Below are positions 25,689-33,499 of a DNA stretch of 64,000 bases, piece by piece (positions within the stretch are counted from its first letter, which is position 1; the number at the start of each line of letters is the position of its first letter). This DNA comes from DASYLJ01 sp964432595. GTDB taxonomy: Bacteria; Desulfobacterota; Binatia; DP-6. Position numbers and translations under genes: made by a program. Under the pieces are notes generated by a model. It made no database searches and was not told the DNA's origin. It saw nothing but the letters and a program-made list of their open reading frames with translations. The stretch spans positions 1-64,000 of the forward strand of contig CAYSOF010000011.1 of assembly GCA_964432595.1 (NCBI GenBank), written 5' to 3'.

Positions 25689-26386
25689 AGTGGTCCTCCC
25701 TCCGGATACGGCCGTCCCGGCAGCGCGGGACGCTGCGCCACGAGCCATGCCACCACGTCCGACACCTCCTGCGCCGTCATCGGCCGCCCCTCCACGTAGC
25801 CCCGCCAGTCGGGATGACCGAGGTCGGGCCGGCCGGCGATCACCAGCGTGCGCACGCTCTGCGCGCTCACCAGCGCCAGGAACGAGCCGTCGACGATCGA
25901 GCCGGCGCTGCCGCCCGTGCCGGCGTCGCCGTGACAGCGCGCGCAGAACGTCGCATAGGCCGCCCCGCCACGTCGGGCATCGCCCGTCCCGTCGCCCTGC
26001 CACGGCGGCGCGGTCGCGCCGCCGAGCGCGTCGGCCGTCCCCCAGCGCGCGCGGATGCCGTCGACGATGAGCTCGACCTGCGCGTCCGTCAGCATCCCGC
26101 CCTGCGACTTCGCGAACGGCGGCATCGCCGTGTCGGCCACGCCGTTCGCGATGATCCGGCGCAGCGCCGCGTCGTCGACCAGCGCCAGGTAGACGGGGTG
26201 ATCGAGCGGCAGCGCCGCCCCCATGCGGCCGTCCGCGCCGTGGCAGCCGGCGCAGTTCTCGCCGTACAGGCGGCCGACGTCGGTCACCTCGGACGGGCGC
26301 AGCGGGCGATCCGCTTCCTTCGGCTTCCCGGGCAGGGCGTCGCAGGCCGCGAGGAGCATCACGGCGAGGAGCACGGGCGCTCTCAT
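25685..26386 (-). CDS. Diheme cytochrome c lipoprotein
   Basis: A 233-residue exported cytochrome. The N-terminal signal ends LLAAC, a lipobox, so the protein is membrane-tethered. Two cytochrome c domains follow, with CAGCH near residue 46 and CARCH near 145; candidate distal Met ligands are in AMPPFAK and RPMTAQE. It lies between a membrane protein and Rieske, each junction overlapping by 4 nt. By position it is the cytochrome c1-like or mobile electron carrier between the bc complex and the oxidase. Confidence 0.93.
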   Translation of the reverse strand: MRAPVLLAVMLLAACDALPGKPKEADRPLRPSEVTDVGRLYGENCAGCHGADGRMGAALPLDHPVYLALVDDAALRRIIANGVADTAMPPFAKSQGGMLTDAQVELIVDGIRARWGTADALGGATAPPWQGDGTGDARRGGAAYATFCARCHGDAGTGGSAGSIVDGSFLALVSAQSVRTLVIAGRPDLGHPDWRGYVEGRPMTAQEVSDVVAWLVAQRPALPGRPYPEGGPL

Positions 26387-27195
26387 CGCTCGTCGTCTCC
26401 CAGCGGCGTCTCGATGCCCGCGCGCACGAGGAGCGGCAGGTGCTGCATCGTCGCGATGCGCTCCGAGCGCGACACGACGAACCCGGCGACGAGACCGAAC
26501 GCGAGCTGCGACGCCACGAACGACGTCCAGTCGATGCGCGCATCGAGCACCGGGTTGATGACCCGCAGCGTCGCCCACAGCAGGCCCGACCACATGAGCG
26601 GCGCGACGACGCCGCCGAAGAGGATCGGATGGCGCGGTGCCATCGGCAGGAGCACGCCGTAGAGCAGCCCGACGAGCAGCGACACGATGCCGTGGATCAC
26701 CGTCGCGGCGGCGAACGCCGTCGGATCGAACGCGGAGAGCGTCGCCGCGTCGGCGTGCGCGAGCTCGGCCATCGCCGTCGCCGCCAGGATGTTGATCGTG
26801 TACCAGGGCGAGCCGTAGACGAGGACGCCGTGCACGACGGCGAGCGCCGCCATGGCGATGCCGCCGGCGATGCCGCCCTTCACGCCCGCCGAGTACGGGT
26901 AGACCGCCAGCGGCAGGCTCGCGCGGTGCAGGCCCTCGCCGACCGCCAGGTGCGTGACGCGGGCGCGGGCGGGCTCGACCATGACGTCCTCGCCCTCGAT
27001 GCGCACCGGCGCGACGTGCTCGCGCGGCAGCACCTCGCGGAACCACGCCACGAAGCCGGCGATCGCCATCACCGCGCCGACCGCGCTGACCGCCGGATGC
27101 GTCACGAGGCCGGCGCACAGCAGCGTCACGCCGATCGCCGCGATGGCGGGCGACGCCGTCGGCGCCGGCAGCTCGACGAGCCGCTCGCCGTTCAT
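26383..27195 (-). CDS. Multi-pass membrane protein of the oxidase operon
   Basis: A 270-residue protein. Two helices near residues 15-55 (with FVAWFREVLPREH after them) resemble the small subunit IV of actinobacterial-type oxidases, followed by a cytosolic stretch and about five more helices from residue 105 onwards. No cofactor ligands are evident. The 4-nt overlaps with ctaE and the cytochrome lipoprotein indicate tight co-expression, and it may be a structural or assembly subunit. I do not recognise a named family. Confidence 0.75.
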   Translation of the reverse strand: MNGERLVELPAPTASPAIAAIGVTLLCAGLVTHPAVSAVGAVMAIAGFVAWFREVLPREHVAPVRIEGEDVMVEPARARVTHLAVGEGLHRASLPLAVYPYSAGVKGGIAGGIAMAALAVVHGVLVYGSPWYTINILAATAMAELAHADAATLSAFDPTAFAAATVIHGIVSLLVGLLYGVLLPMAPRHPILFGGVVAPLMWSGLLWATLRVINPVLDARIDWTSFVASQLAFGLVAGFVVSRSERIATMQHLPLLVRAGIETPLGDDER

Positions 27196-27779
27196 CGGCC
27201 CACCACGTACACGGTGAGGAAGACGACCACCCACACCGTGTCGACGAAGTGCCAGTACCAGGAGAGCACCTCGGTCCGCTCCGCGTGCTCGGCGCCGACG
27301 TGCCCGCGCAGCGTCAGCACGGCGACCAGGCCGATCAGCAGGACGCCGACGAGCACGTGCATCGCATGCAGGCCGACGAGCGCGTAGTACGTCGTGCCGA
27401 ACAGGTTCGTGCGGATCGTCAGCCCCTTCTCCCAGATGAGCGTGTGCCACTCCACGCCCGTCGTGCCGAGGAAGCCGGCGCCCAGCAGGAACGTGACGAT
27501 CCACCACGCGGCGAACGGCGTCACGTGCCCGCCGCGCAGCGCCCGCACGGCGAGCGCGATCGTCGCGCTGCTCGCGAGCAGGCACACCGATCCCAGGATC
27601 GGCAGCTCGAGCACGTCGGCGGGCTGCGGCCCCGTCGCGCTCTTCCCGACGTAGAAGACGTACGCCCAGACGAAGATGCCGAAGAACGCGCTCTCGGTGA
27701 GGACGACGCCGAGGATGCCGACGCGGCCGCGCGGCGGCAGCGTCACGGTCTCGACGGGCGGCAGCGCGACCGCCGTCAT
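27192..27779 (-). CDS. ctaE: Cytochrome c oxidase subunit III
   Basis: A 195-residue, five-helix subunit III of the short bacterial class. It shows LTESAFFGIFVWAYVFY, LGAGFLGTTGVEW, YYALVGLHAMHVLVGV and SWYWHFVDTVWVVVF, the last being the conserved W-HFVD-VW signature. The N-terminal two helices of mitochondrial-type COX3 are absent, as usual for caa3 systems. ATGA junction with ctaD upstream. Confidence 0.95.
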   Translation of the reverse strand: MTAVALPPVETVTLPPRGRVGILGVVLTESAFFGIFVWAYVFYVGKSATGPQPADVLELPILGSVCLLASSATIALAVRALRGGHVTPFAAWWIVTFLLGAGFLGTTGVEWHTLIWEKGLTIRTNLFGTTYYALVGLHAMHVLVGVLLIGLVAVLTLRGHVGAEHAERTEVLSWYWHFVDTVWVVVFLTVYVVGR

Positions 27780-29443
27780 TCGTACCGCCAGTCCGGATCG
27801 TCCGGATGCTTCAGGTCCCACAGCGGGCGCCGGCTGCGCACGACCGGCGGCGTCGCGAAGTTGTACTCGGGCGGCGGCGACGTCGTCGCCCACTCGAGCG
27901 TCCACGCGTCCCACGGATCGTTGCCCGCCCGCGCGCCGGACCGCAGCGAGCGCACGACGTTCACGAGGAAGCACGCGATGCCCATGGCCTGCACCGCGAC
28001 GCCGATCGTCGCGACCAGGTTGATCATCTCGAGGCCCCGCCCCGCCTGGTACGTGTAGATCCGCCGCGGCATGCCCATCAGGCCCGCGAAGTGCAGCGTG
28101 TCGAACGTCAGGTGGAACCCGATCAGGAAGAGCCAGAAGTGCCACGTGCCGAGGCGCTCCGAGAGCATCCGGCCCGTCGCCTTCGGGAACCAGTAGTAGA
28201 TCGCGGCGAAGATCATGAAGACGATCCCGCCGATCAGCACGTAGTGGAAGTGCGCGACGACGAAGTACGTGTCGCCGAGCTGCCAGTCGAACGGCGTGAC
28301 GGCGAGCATCACGCCCGTCAGGCCGGCGACGAGGAACTGGAAGAGAAACCCCAGCGAGAAGAGCATGGGCACGCGCAGGCGGATCTGCCCGCCCCAGAGC
28401 GTGCCGAGCCAGTTGAAGATCTTGATGCCGGTCGGAACGGCGACGAGCATGGTCGACGTCGCGAAGAACGCGTTGCCCGCGGGCGTCATGCCGACCGAGA
28501 ACATGTGGTGCGCCCACACACCCATGCTGATGAAGCCGATCGAGACCGTGGCCGCGATCATCACGGCATAGCCGAAGATCACCTTCCGCGAGAACACGGG
28601 GATGATCTCCGACGCGAAGCCGAACGCCGGCAACACGAGGATGTAGACCTCGGGATGGCCGAAGAACCAGAAGAAGTGCTGCCAGAGCACCGCCGAGCCG
28701 CCCGCCTGGGTGTCGAAGAAGTGCGCGCCGAGGTAGCGGTCGAGGAGCAGCATCACCTGCGCCGCCGACAGCGGCGCCAGCGCGACCAGGATCATGCTGG
28801 CGACGACGAGCGCCATCCACGGCAGCACGGGCATCTTCCGCAGCGTCATGCCCTCGCAGCGCATGCAAAGGATCGTCGCGACGATGTTGATCGCGGTGGC
28901 GATGGACCCGACGCTGGTGAGGAAGATGCTGAGAATCCAGTAGTCGGTCGAGTTGCCGCGCGAGAACGCCGGCTGCGTGAGCGGCGCATATGCGAACCAG
29001 CCGACGTCGGGCGCACTGCCCGCGCCGTAGAGCCCGTCGCCGCCGACGTAGCTGAAGTAGAGCAGCAGGCTGCCCGTCAGCCACAGCCAGAAGCCGAAGG
29101 CATTGAGGCGGGGGAACGCGAGATCGCGCGCGCCGATCATCAGCGGCACGAGGTAGTTGAAGAAGCCGGTGAGGATCGGCATCCCGACCATGAACACCAT
29201 GGCCGTGCCGTGCATCGTCAGCAGCCGGTTGAACGTCTGCGGCGCGACGACCTGCCCGTTCGGGAACGCGAGCTGGAGGCGGATCGTCGTCGCCTGCAGG
29301 CCGGCGATCAGGAAGAAGACCAGGCCGAAGCCGACGTACATGAGGCCGAGGCGCTTGTGGTCCGTCGTGGCGACCCACGTGTGCAGGCGCCCGAGCAGGG
29401 GCAGCTCGGCGGTGAGCGGGACGTGCTCTTCGAGGACGGCCAT
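27776..29443 (-). CDS. ctaD: Cytochrome c oxidase subunit I (A1-type heme-copper oxidase)
   Basis: A 555-residue catalytic subunit reducing O2 to water and pumping protons. It has the heme a His in MHGTAMVF, GHPEVYI (CuB His, E of the D-pathway and the cross-linked Tyr), WAHHMF (two CuB His) and VVAHFHYVL (heme a3 and heme a ligands). The conserved Asp in FNYLVPLMIGARDLAFPRLN marks the D-channel entry. The E in HPEV with Tyr intact classifies it as A1. It overlaps ctaC by one nt (TGATG) and ctaE by four. Confidence 0.98.
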   Translation of the reverse strand: MAVLEEHVPLTAELPLLGRLHTWVATTDHKRLGLMYVGFGLVFFLIAGLQATTIRLQLAFPNGQVVAPQTFNRLLTMHGTAMVFMVGMPILTGFFNYLVPLMIGARDLAFPRLNAFGFWLWLTGSLLLYFSYVGGDGLYGAGSAPDVGWFAYAPLTQPAFSRGNSTDYWILSIFLTSVGSIATAINIVATILCMRCEGMTLRKMPVLPWMALVVASMILVALAPLSAAQVMLLLDRYLGAHFFDTQAGGSAVLWQHFFWFFGHPEVYILVLPAFGFASEIIPVFSRKVIFGYAVMIAATVSIGFISMGVWAHHMFSVGMTPAGNAFFATSTMLVAVPTGIKIFNWLGTLWGGQIRLRVPMLFSLGFLFQFLVAGLTGVMLAVTPFDWQLGDTYFVVAHFHYVLIGGIVFMIFAAIYYWFPKATGRMLSERLGTWHFWLFLIGFHLTFDTLHFAGLMGMPRRIYTYQAGRGLEMINLVATIGVAVQAMGIACFLVNVVRSLRSGARAGNDPWDAWTLEWATTSPPPEYNFATPPVVRSRRPLWDLKHPDDPDWRYE

Positions 29444-30495
29444 CAGCGCAGCGTCGCCAGGTAGGCGACGAGATCGTCGAGCGCGGGCTCGTCGAGGTTC
29501 ATCGCCGGCATCAGCGCCCCGGGCTTCATCGTCGCGGGGTCCGTGATCCAGATCTTGAGGTGCTCGGGCGTGTTCAGCGCGACGCCCGCGCCGAGCGTCT
29601 CGCGGCTCATCAGGTGCGTCAGGTCCGGACCGAAGCGCCCGTCGGCGACGGTGCCGCGGACGGCGTGGCAGCTGATGCACGCCGTCTGCTCGAAGACCGT
29701 GCGCCCGCGTGCGACGGACGGATCCGTCGAAGGGTCTTGGACCGCCGGGAGCCGCTGCGACGCGACCCAGCGGTCGAAGTCCTCCGGCGAATGCACGACG
29801 ACGCGCAGGAGCATGAACGCGTGCTGCGTGCCGCAGAACTCGGCGCACTGCCCGAGGTAGGTCCCGGTCTCGCGCGGATCGATCCACATCTCGTTCGTCT
29901 TGTTCGGGATGAGGTCGGTCTTCCCGGCGAGCCGCGGCACCCAGAAGCTGTGCGCGACGTCGGCCGACTCGAGGCGCAGGAACGTCGGCCGCGGGTCGGC
30001 GGGATCGCTCACCGGGACGTGCAGCTCGTTCGCCGTCACGACGCCGAGGTCGGGATAGCGGAACTCCCACCACCACTGGTGGCCGATCACGTGCACCGAC
30101 AGCGCGTTCGGCGGCCGCACCGCCGCCTGGATCGTGTAGATCGTGCGGCCCGTCACGAGGATCAGCACGACGACGATCAGCAGCGGCACCATCGTCCACG
30201 CCAGCTCGACGGGATTGCTGCCGTACACCTGCGCCGGCTCGCGGCGCTCGTCGCCGGGCCGCGCCCGGAAGCGCACGATACCGTAGGCGAGGAGCCCGCC
30301 GACGATCACGAAGATCGTTCCGGTGACGGCGAGCACGAAGATCGCGAGGCCGTGGACCTCGTCGGCGGGCGTCGAGACGGGCGCGAAGACGTTCGCGTGG
30401 GGGATCTTCGCGTTGGCGTCGCCCATCCCCCAGTCGGTCGCGCGCGCGACCGCGACCGCGCCGAGCACGGCGATACCCGCGACGCCTCGCCTCAT
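29443..30495 (-). CDS. ctaC: Cytochrome c oxidase subunit II with fused cytochrome c (caa3 type)
   Basis: A 350-residue subunit: signal peptide, two membrane helices (about 50-75 and 95-120), a cupredoxin domain with GHQWWWEFRYP, the upstream His in DVAHSFWVP and the CuA motif CAEFCGTQHAFM, then a C-terminal cytochrome c with CISCH and a distal Met in LMPAMN. This makes it a caa3-type oxidase that can take electrons directly from cytochrome c. The ATG at 30495 has GGGAGG two bases upstream, unusually close; an in-frame GTG at 30507 is the alternative. First gene of the respiratory operon. Confidence 0.96.
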   Translation of the reverse strand: MRRGVAGIAVLGAVAVARATDWGMGDANAKIPHANVFAPVSTPADEVHGLAIFVLAVTGTIFVIVGGLLAYGIVRFRARPGDERREPAQVYGSNPVELAWTMVPLLIVVVLILVTGRTIYTIQAAVRPPNALSVHVIGHQWWWEFRYPDLGVVTANELHVPVSDPADPRPTFLRLESADVAHSFWVPRLAGKTDLIPNKTNEMWIDPRETGTYLGQCAEFCGTQHAFMLLRVVVHSPEDFDRWVASQRLPAVQDPSTDPSVARGRTVFEQTACISCHAVRGTVADGRFGPDLTHLMSRETLGAGVALNTPEHLKIWITDPATMKPGALMPAMNLDEPALDDLVAYLATLR

Positions 30496-30497
30496 GC

Positions 30498-30517
30498 CTC
30501 CCGCCACCGGGCGGGAG
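30498..30517. repeat. Inverted repeat over the ctaC Shine-Dalgarno and start region
   Basis: CTCCCGCC (30498-30505) and GGCGGGAG (30510-30517) form a perfect 8-bp inverted repeat between the predicted -10 (30518-30523) and the ATG at 30495, and one arm contains the Shine-Dalgarno. It could be an operator or an RNA structure hiding the start site. Confidence 0.45.
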
Positions 30518-30545
30518 CATTAACCGAGAAGGGGCTCAACTCCAA
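30518..30545 (-). promoter_or_regulatory. Putative promoter of the respiratory operon
   Basis: On the minus strand TTGGAG (30545-30540) and TTAATG (30523-30518) are spaced 16 nt, in the only AT-rich patch of the gap between ctaC and the divergent GFA gene. A start near 30511 would fall inside the adjacent inverted repeat. Confidence 0.4.
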
Positions 30546-30570
30546 GCCCCGCATGCGCTAACGGTCCGGC

Positions 30571-31110
30571 ATGCGACTCGACGGCTCGTGCCAGTGCGGC
30601 GGCGTCCGGTTCCGCGTGGAGTCGGACACGCCCTACCCGTTCATGCTCTGCTACTGCTCGATCTGCCGGAAGACGACCGGCGCGCTGACGAGCAACGTCA
30701 TGGGCAAGCGCGACACCCTGCGCGTCACCGGCAAGCAGCTCCTCAAGGTGCACCACGCCGTCATGCGCGCGCCGCGGAAGCGCGTCACCCGCAGCAGCGC
30801 CGAGCGCTGGTTCTGCGGCCGCTGCGGTTCGCACCTCTACCTGCTCGACGACCGCTGGCCCGACGGCGTGTGGCCGAACGCGGCGGCGATCGACACGCCG
30901 CTGCCGGTCCCGCCGGAGCACGTGCAGATCATGCTGCGCTACAAGCCGGCCTGGATGCCAGCGCTCGACGACGACCCCGGCACGCGCCACCAGGAGTATC
31001 CGCAGGTCTCGATCGCCGGCTGGCACGCGGCGCACGCCGACGCGCTGCGGCCGCGACGGGCTAGGAAAGGACGATCGTCGGGCGCTCGGGGTGCGGCCGG
31101 TACAAGATGA
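30571..31110 (+). CDS. GFA/CENP-V family zinc protein
   Basis: A 179-residue protein of the family named for glutathione-dependent formaldehyde-activating enzyme. Zinc ligands are visible in GSCQCGGV, CYCSICRKTTGA and WFCGRCGSHL. Members spontaneously or enzymatically handle S-hydroxymethyl-glutathione, but most are uncharacterised. A -10-like TAACGG lies 6 nt before ATG with no Shine-Dalgarno. Its last 50 nt overlap the convergent yhbY gene, and the C-terminal 20 residues are an Arg/Ala-rich tail encoded within that overlap. Confidence 0.88.
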   Translation: MRLDGSCQCGGVRFRVESDTPYPFMLCYCSICRKTTGALTSNVMGKRDTLRVTGKQLLKVHHAVMRAPRKRVTRSSAERWFCGRCGSHLYLLDDRWPDGVWPNAAAIDTPLPVPPEHVQIMLRYKPAWMPALDDDPGTRHQEYPQVSIAGWHAAHADALRPRRARKGRSSGARGAAGTR

Positions 31111-31390
31111 CCGTGTGGCCGACCAGGCCGCACAGCGCCGCGCCCGTGCCGTCGGCGAGGCGCTCGGCGTCGGCCTTCTTGTCGTCGGGCGACCGCAGCC
31201 GGATCTTGATCAGCTCGTGATCGGTGAGCGCCTGGTCGACGGAGCGGAGCACCGCCTCGGTCACGCCGGCGTTCCCGACCTGCACGATCGGCTCGAGCGG
31301 GTGCGCCCGGCCGCGCAGCTGCTTGCGCTGGCGGCTGGTGAGCGCGGGCGGGGTCGGCGCGTCCGGCGTCTCGTCTGACCTGTCCTGCAT
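31061..31390 (-). CDS. yhbY: YhbY/CRS1-domain RNA-binding protein
   Basis: A 109-residue protein with the CRM domain: LTSRQRKQLRGRAHPLEP at the start, VQVGNAGVTEAVLRSVDQAL in the middle and the GHTVILYRP strand at the end. YhbY binds pre-50S ribosomal particles and aids assembly. The N-terminal Asp/Pro-rich extension is longer than in E. coli. The ATG at 31390 is chosen for the downstream match and the promoter spacing. The 3-prime end overlaps the convergent GFA gene by 50 nt. Confidence 0.9.
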   Translation of the reverse strand: MQDRSDETPDAPTPPALTSRQRKQLRGRAHPLEPIVQVGNAGVTEAVLRSVDQALTDHELIKIRLRSPDDKKADAERLADGTGAALCGLVGHTVILYRPHPERPTIVLS

Positions 31391-31400
31391 GGGCCGTCGA

Positions 31401-31429
31401 GATAGACGCGACGGCGTCCGGCGTGTCAA
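31401..31429 (-). promoter_or_regulatory. Promoter of yhbY
   Basis: TTGACA (31429-31424) and TCTATC (31406-31401) on the minus strand are separated by the ideal 17 nt. The ATG at 31390 is 10 nt past the -10, so the leader would be only a few bases and the message near-leaderless. Confidence 0.55.
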
Positions 31430-31461
31430 CCGCGTCGGGCGCTGCTATCGTTCGCCGAGGC

Positions 31462-32805
31462 ATGCCGTTCCAGGCGCAGGGCCATGCCTTCGCGACGCTC
31501 GCGGAGGTCATGGCGAAGGCGAACGAGCCGAAATCCGGCGACGCGCTCGCCGGCCTGGCCGCCGCCGACGGCGCGGAGCGCGTCGCGGCGAAGGCCGCCC
31601 TGGCCGATGTGCGGTTGTCGGCGTTCGTCGACGACCCCCTCCTTCCGCCCGAGGACGACGAGCTGACCCGCGCGTTTCTCGACGACCAGGATACCGCCGC
31701 GTTTCGTCCCATCCGCGGCTGGACCGTCGGCGAGCTGCGCGAGCACCTCCTCGCCGACGAGCCGCACGCGCTCGCCGCGCTGCGTCCCGCGCTGCTCCCC
31801 GAGATGGCCGCCGCGGTCGCGAAGCTGATGTCGAACCTCGACCTCATGCTCGCCGCACGGAAGCTGCCCGTCGTCGTCCGCGGCCGCACCACGCTGGGCG
31901 AGCCCGGCCGTCTCGCGACCCGCATCCAACCGAACCATCCCCGCGACGGTGTCGACGGCGTCGTCGCGAGCACGCTCGAAGGCCTCGCCTACGGCTGCGG
32001 CGACGCCGTGCTCGGCATCAACCCCGTCGACGACCGCGTCGAGGTGGTGCGCCGGCTGGCCGACGCGCTCACCGGCGTGCGCGAGCGGCTCGCCGTCCCG
32101 ACGCAGGTGTCCGTGCTCGCGCACGCGACGACGCAGATGCACGCGCTCGCCGCCGGCGCCCCGCTCGATCTCCTGTTCCAGTCCGTCGCCGGCACCGCGG
32201 CCGGCAACCGCGCCTTCGGCATCGACCTGGCGCTGCTCGACGACGCCGACGCGGCGATCCGCGAGCACGGTCGGCTCGACGCCGATGCGCGCTGGTACTT
32301 CGAGACGGGTCAGGGCTCGGAGCTGTCGAGCGGCGCGCATGCGGGCCTCGACCAGGTGACGCTCGAGGCGCGCTGCTACGGCGTCGCGCGGCGCTATCGG
32401 CCGCTGCTCGTGAACACCGTCGTCGGCTTCATCGGCCCCGAGTACCTGTGGGACGCCCGGCAGGTGATCCGCGCCGGGCTCGAGGACCACTGCATGGGCA
32501 AGCTGCTCGGCGTCCCGATGGGCGTCGACGTCTGCTACACGAATCACATGGCGGCGGATCAGAACGACCTCGAAAACCTCGCCGTGCTGCTCACCGCCGC
32601 CGGCTGCAACTATCTGATGGCCGTGCCGATGGGCGACGACTGCATGCTGTCGTACCAGACGTCGTCCTTCCACGACGCGGCCGCGCTCCGCGAGCTGCTC
32701 GACCGCCGCCCCGCGCCGGAGCTCGAAGCGTGGCTCGAGGCGCGCGGCCTGATGCGCGACGGCCGCCTCACCCCCCAGGCGGGCGACGCCCGCGCGCTCG
32801 CATGA
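31462..32805 (+). CDS. eutB: Ethanolamine ammonia-lyase heavy chain
   Basis: A 447-residue TIM-barrel subunit of adenosylcobalamin-dependent ethanolamine ammonia-lyase, which converts ethanolamine to acetaldehyde and ammonia. Signature stretches include MAKANEPKSGDALAG near residue 17, LATRIQPNHPRDGV, YFETGQGSELSSGAHAGLDQ, NTVVGFIGPEYL and DDCMLSYQTSSFHD near 400. Length and order match EutB throughout. The ATG at 31462 follows a -10-like TATCGT by 10 nt; an upstream GTG at 31423 would add residues not seen in EutB. No microcompartment or other eut genes are present nearby. Confidence 0.97.
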   Translation: MPFQAQGHAFATLAEVMAKANEPKSGDALAGLAAADGAERVAAKAALADVRLSAFVDDPLLPPEDDELTRAFLDDQDTAAFRPIRGWTVGELREHLLADEPHALAALRPALLPEMAAAVAKLMSNLDLMLAARKLPVVVRGRTTLGEPGRLATRIQPNHPRDGVDGVVASTLEGLAYGCGDAVLGINPVDDRVEVVRRLADALTGVRERLAVPTQVSVLAHATTQMHALAAGAPLDLLFQSVAGTAAGNRAFGIDLALLDDADAAIREHGRLDADARWYFETGQGSELSSGAHAGLDQVTLEARCYGVARRYRPLLVNTVVGFIGPEYLWDARQVIRAGLEDHCMGKLLGVPMGVDVCYTNHMAADQNDLENLAVLLTAAGCNYLMAVPMGDDCMLSYQTSSFHDAAALRELLDRRPAPELEAWLEARGLMRDGRLTPQAGDARALA

Positions 32806-33497
32806 GCTTCGACCTGGACCGCGCGCGCCGCACGACGCCGGCGCGGCTCGACGTCGGCCGCGCGGGGGCGCGGCCACGCACCGCGACCCTGCTCGAGTTC
32901 CAGCGCGACCATGCCGCCGCGCGCGACGCCGTCTGGCACGCGTGGAGCGACGCGTTCGTCGATTGGCTGCGGACGCAGGGCTTCGTCGTCGTCGCCTCGG
33001 CCGCCGCCGACCGCGCCGACTACGTGCAGCATCCCGATCACGGCCGCCGGCTGTCGCCGGACGCCGTCGCCGCCGTCGGCTCGGAGCGCGCGGCGCTGCA
33101 GGTCGTGCTGTCGGACGGCCTCTCGCCGCGCGCGGCCGAGCGCCACTTCCCGGCGCTGTGGAGCGGGCTCGCGCGCCACCTGGCGCGCCTCGGCGCCTGC
33201 GGGCGGCCGATCGCCGTGCGCAACGGCCGCGTCGCCGTCGGCGATCCCATCGGCGCGGCCGTCGGCGCCGACGTGGTCGTGCACCTGATCGGGGAGCGTC
33301 CGGGGCTCGCCACGCCCGACAGCCTCGGCTGCTACCTCACGTGGCGGCCGTCGGCCGTCACCACCGACGCCGATCGGAAATGCCTCTCCAACATCCATCC
33401 GCGCGGCCTCGATCCGTCGGAGGCCGGCGCGACGATCGCCGGCACGGTCGAGCGCATCCTGGCCGCCCGCTCGTCGGGCATCGACCTGGTGCTGTAG
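32802..33497 (+). CDS. eutC: Ethanolamine ammonia-lyase light chain
   Basis: A 231-residue cobalamin-binding subunit partnering EutB. It shows RTATLLEFQRDHAAARDAVW, YVQHPDHGRRLSPDA, LSDGLSPRAAERHFPALW and the C-terminal LGCYLTWRP and CLSNIHPRGL segments that form the EutC signature. Its start overlaps the eutB stop (ATGA), giving translational coupling for a stoichiometric complex. Confidence 0.96.
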   Translation: MSFDLDRARRTTPARLDVGRAGARPRTATLLEFQRDHAAARDAVWHAWSDAFVDWLRTQGFVVVASAAADRADYVQHPDHGRRLSPDAVAAVGSERAALQVVLSDGLSPRAAERHFPALWSGLARHLARLGACGRPIAVRNGRVAVGDPIGAAVGADVVVHLIGERPGLATPDSLGCYLTWRPSAVTTDADRKCLSNIHPRGLDPSEAGATIAGTVERILAARSSGIDLVL

Positions 33498-33499
33498 CC

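Noticed and set aside
31462..33497. Possible bacterial microcompartment locus around eutBC
   Set aside because: No shell proteins, EutA, EutE or other eut genes occur on either side.
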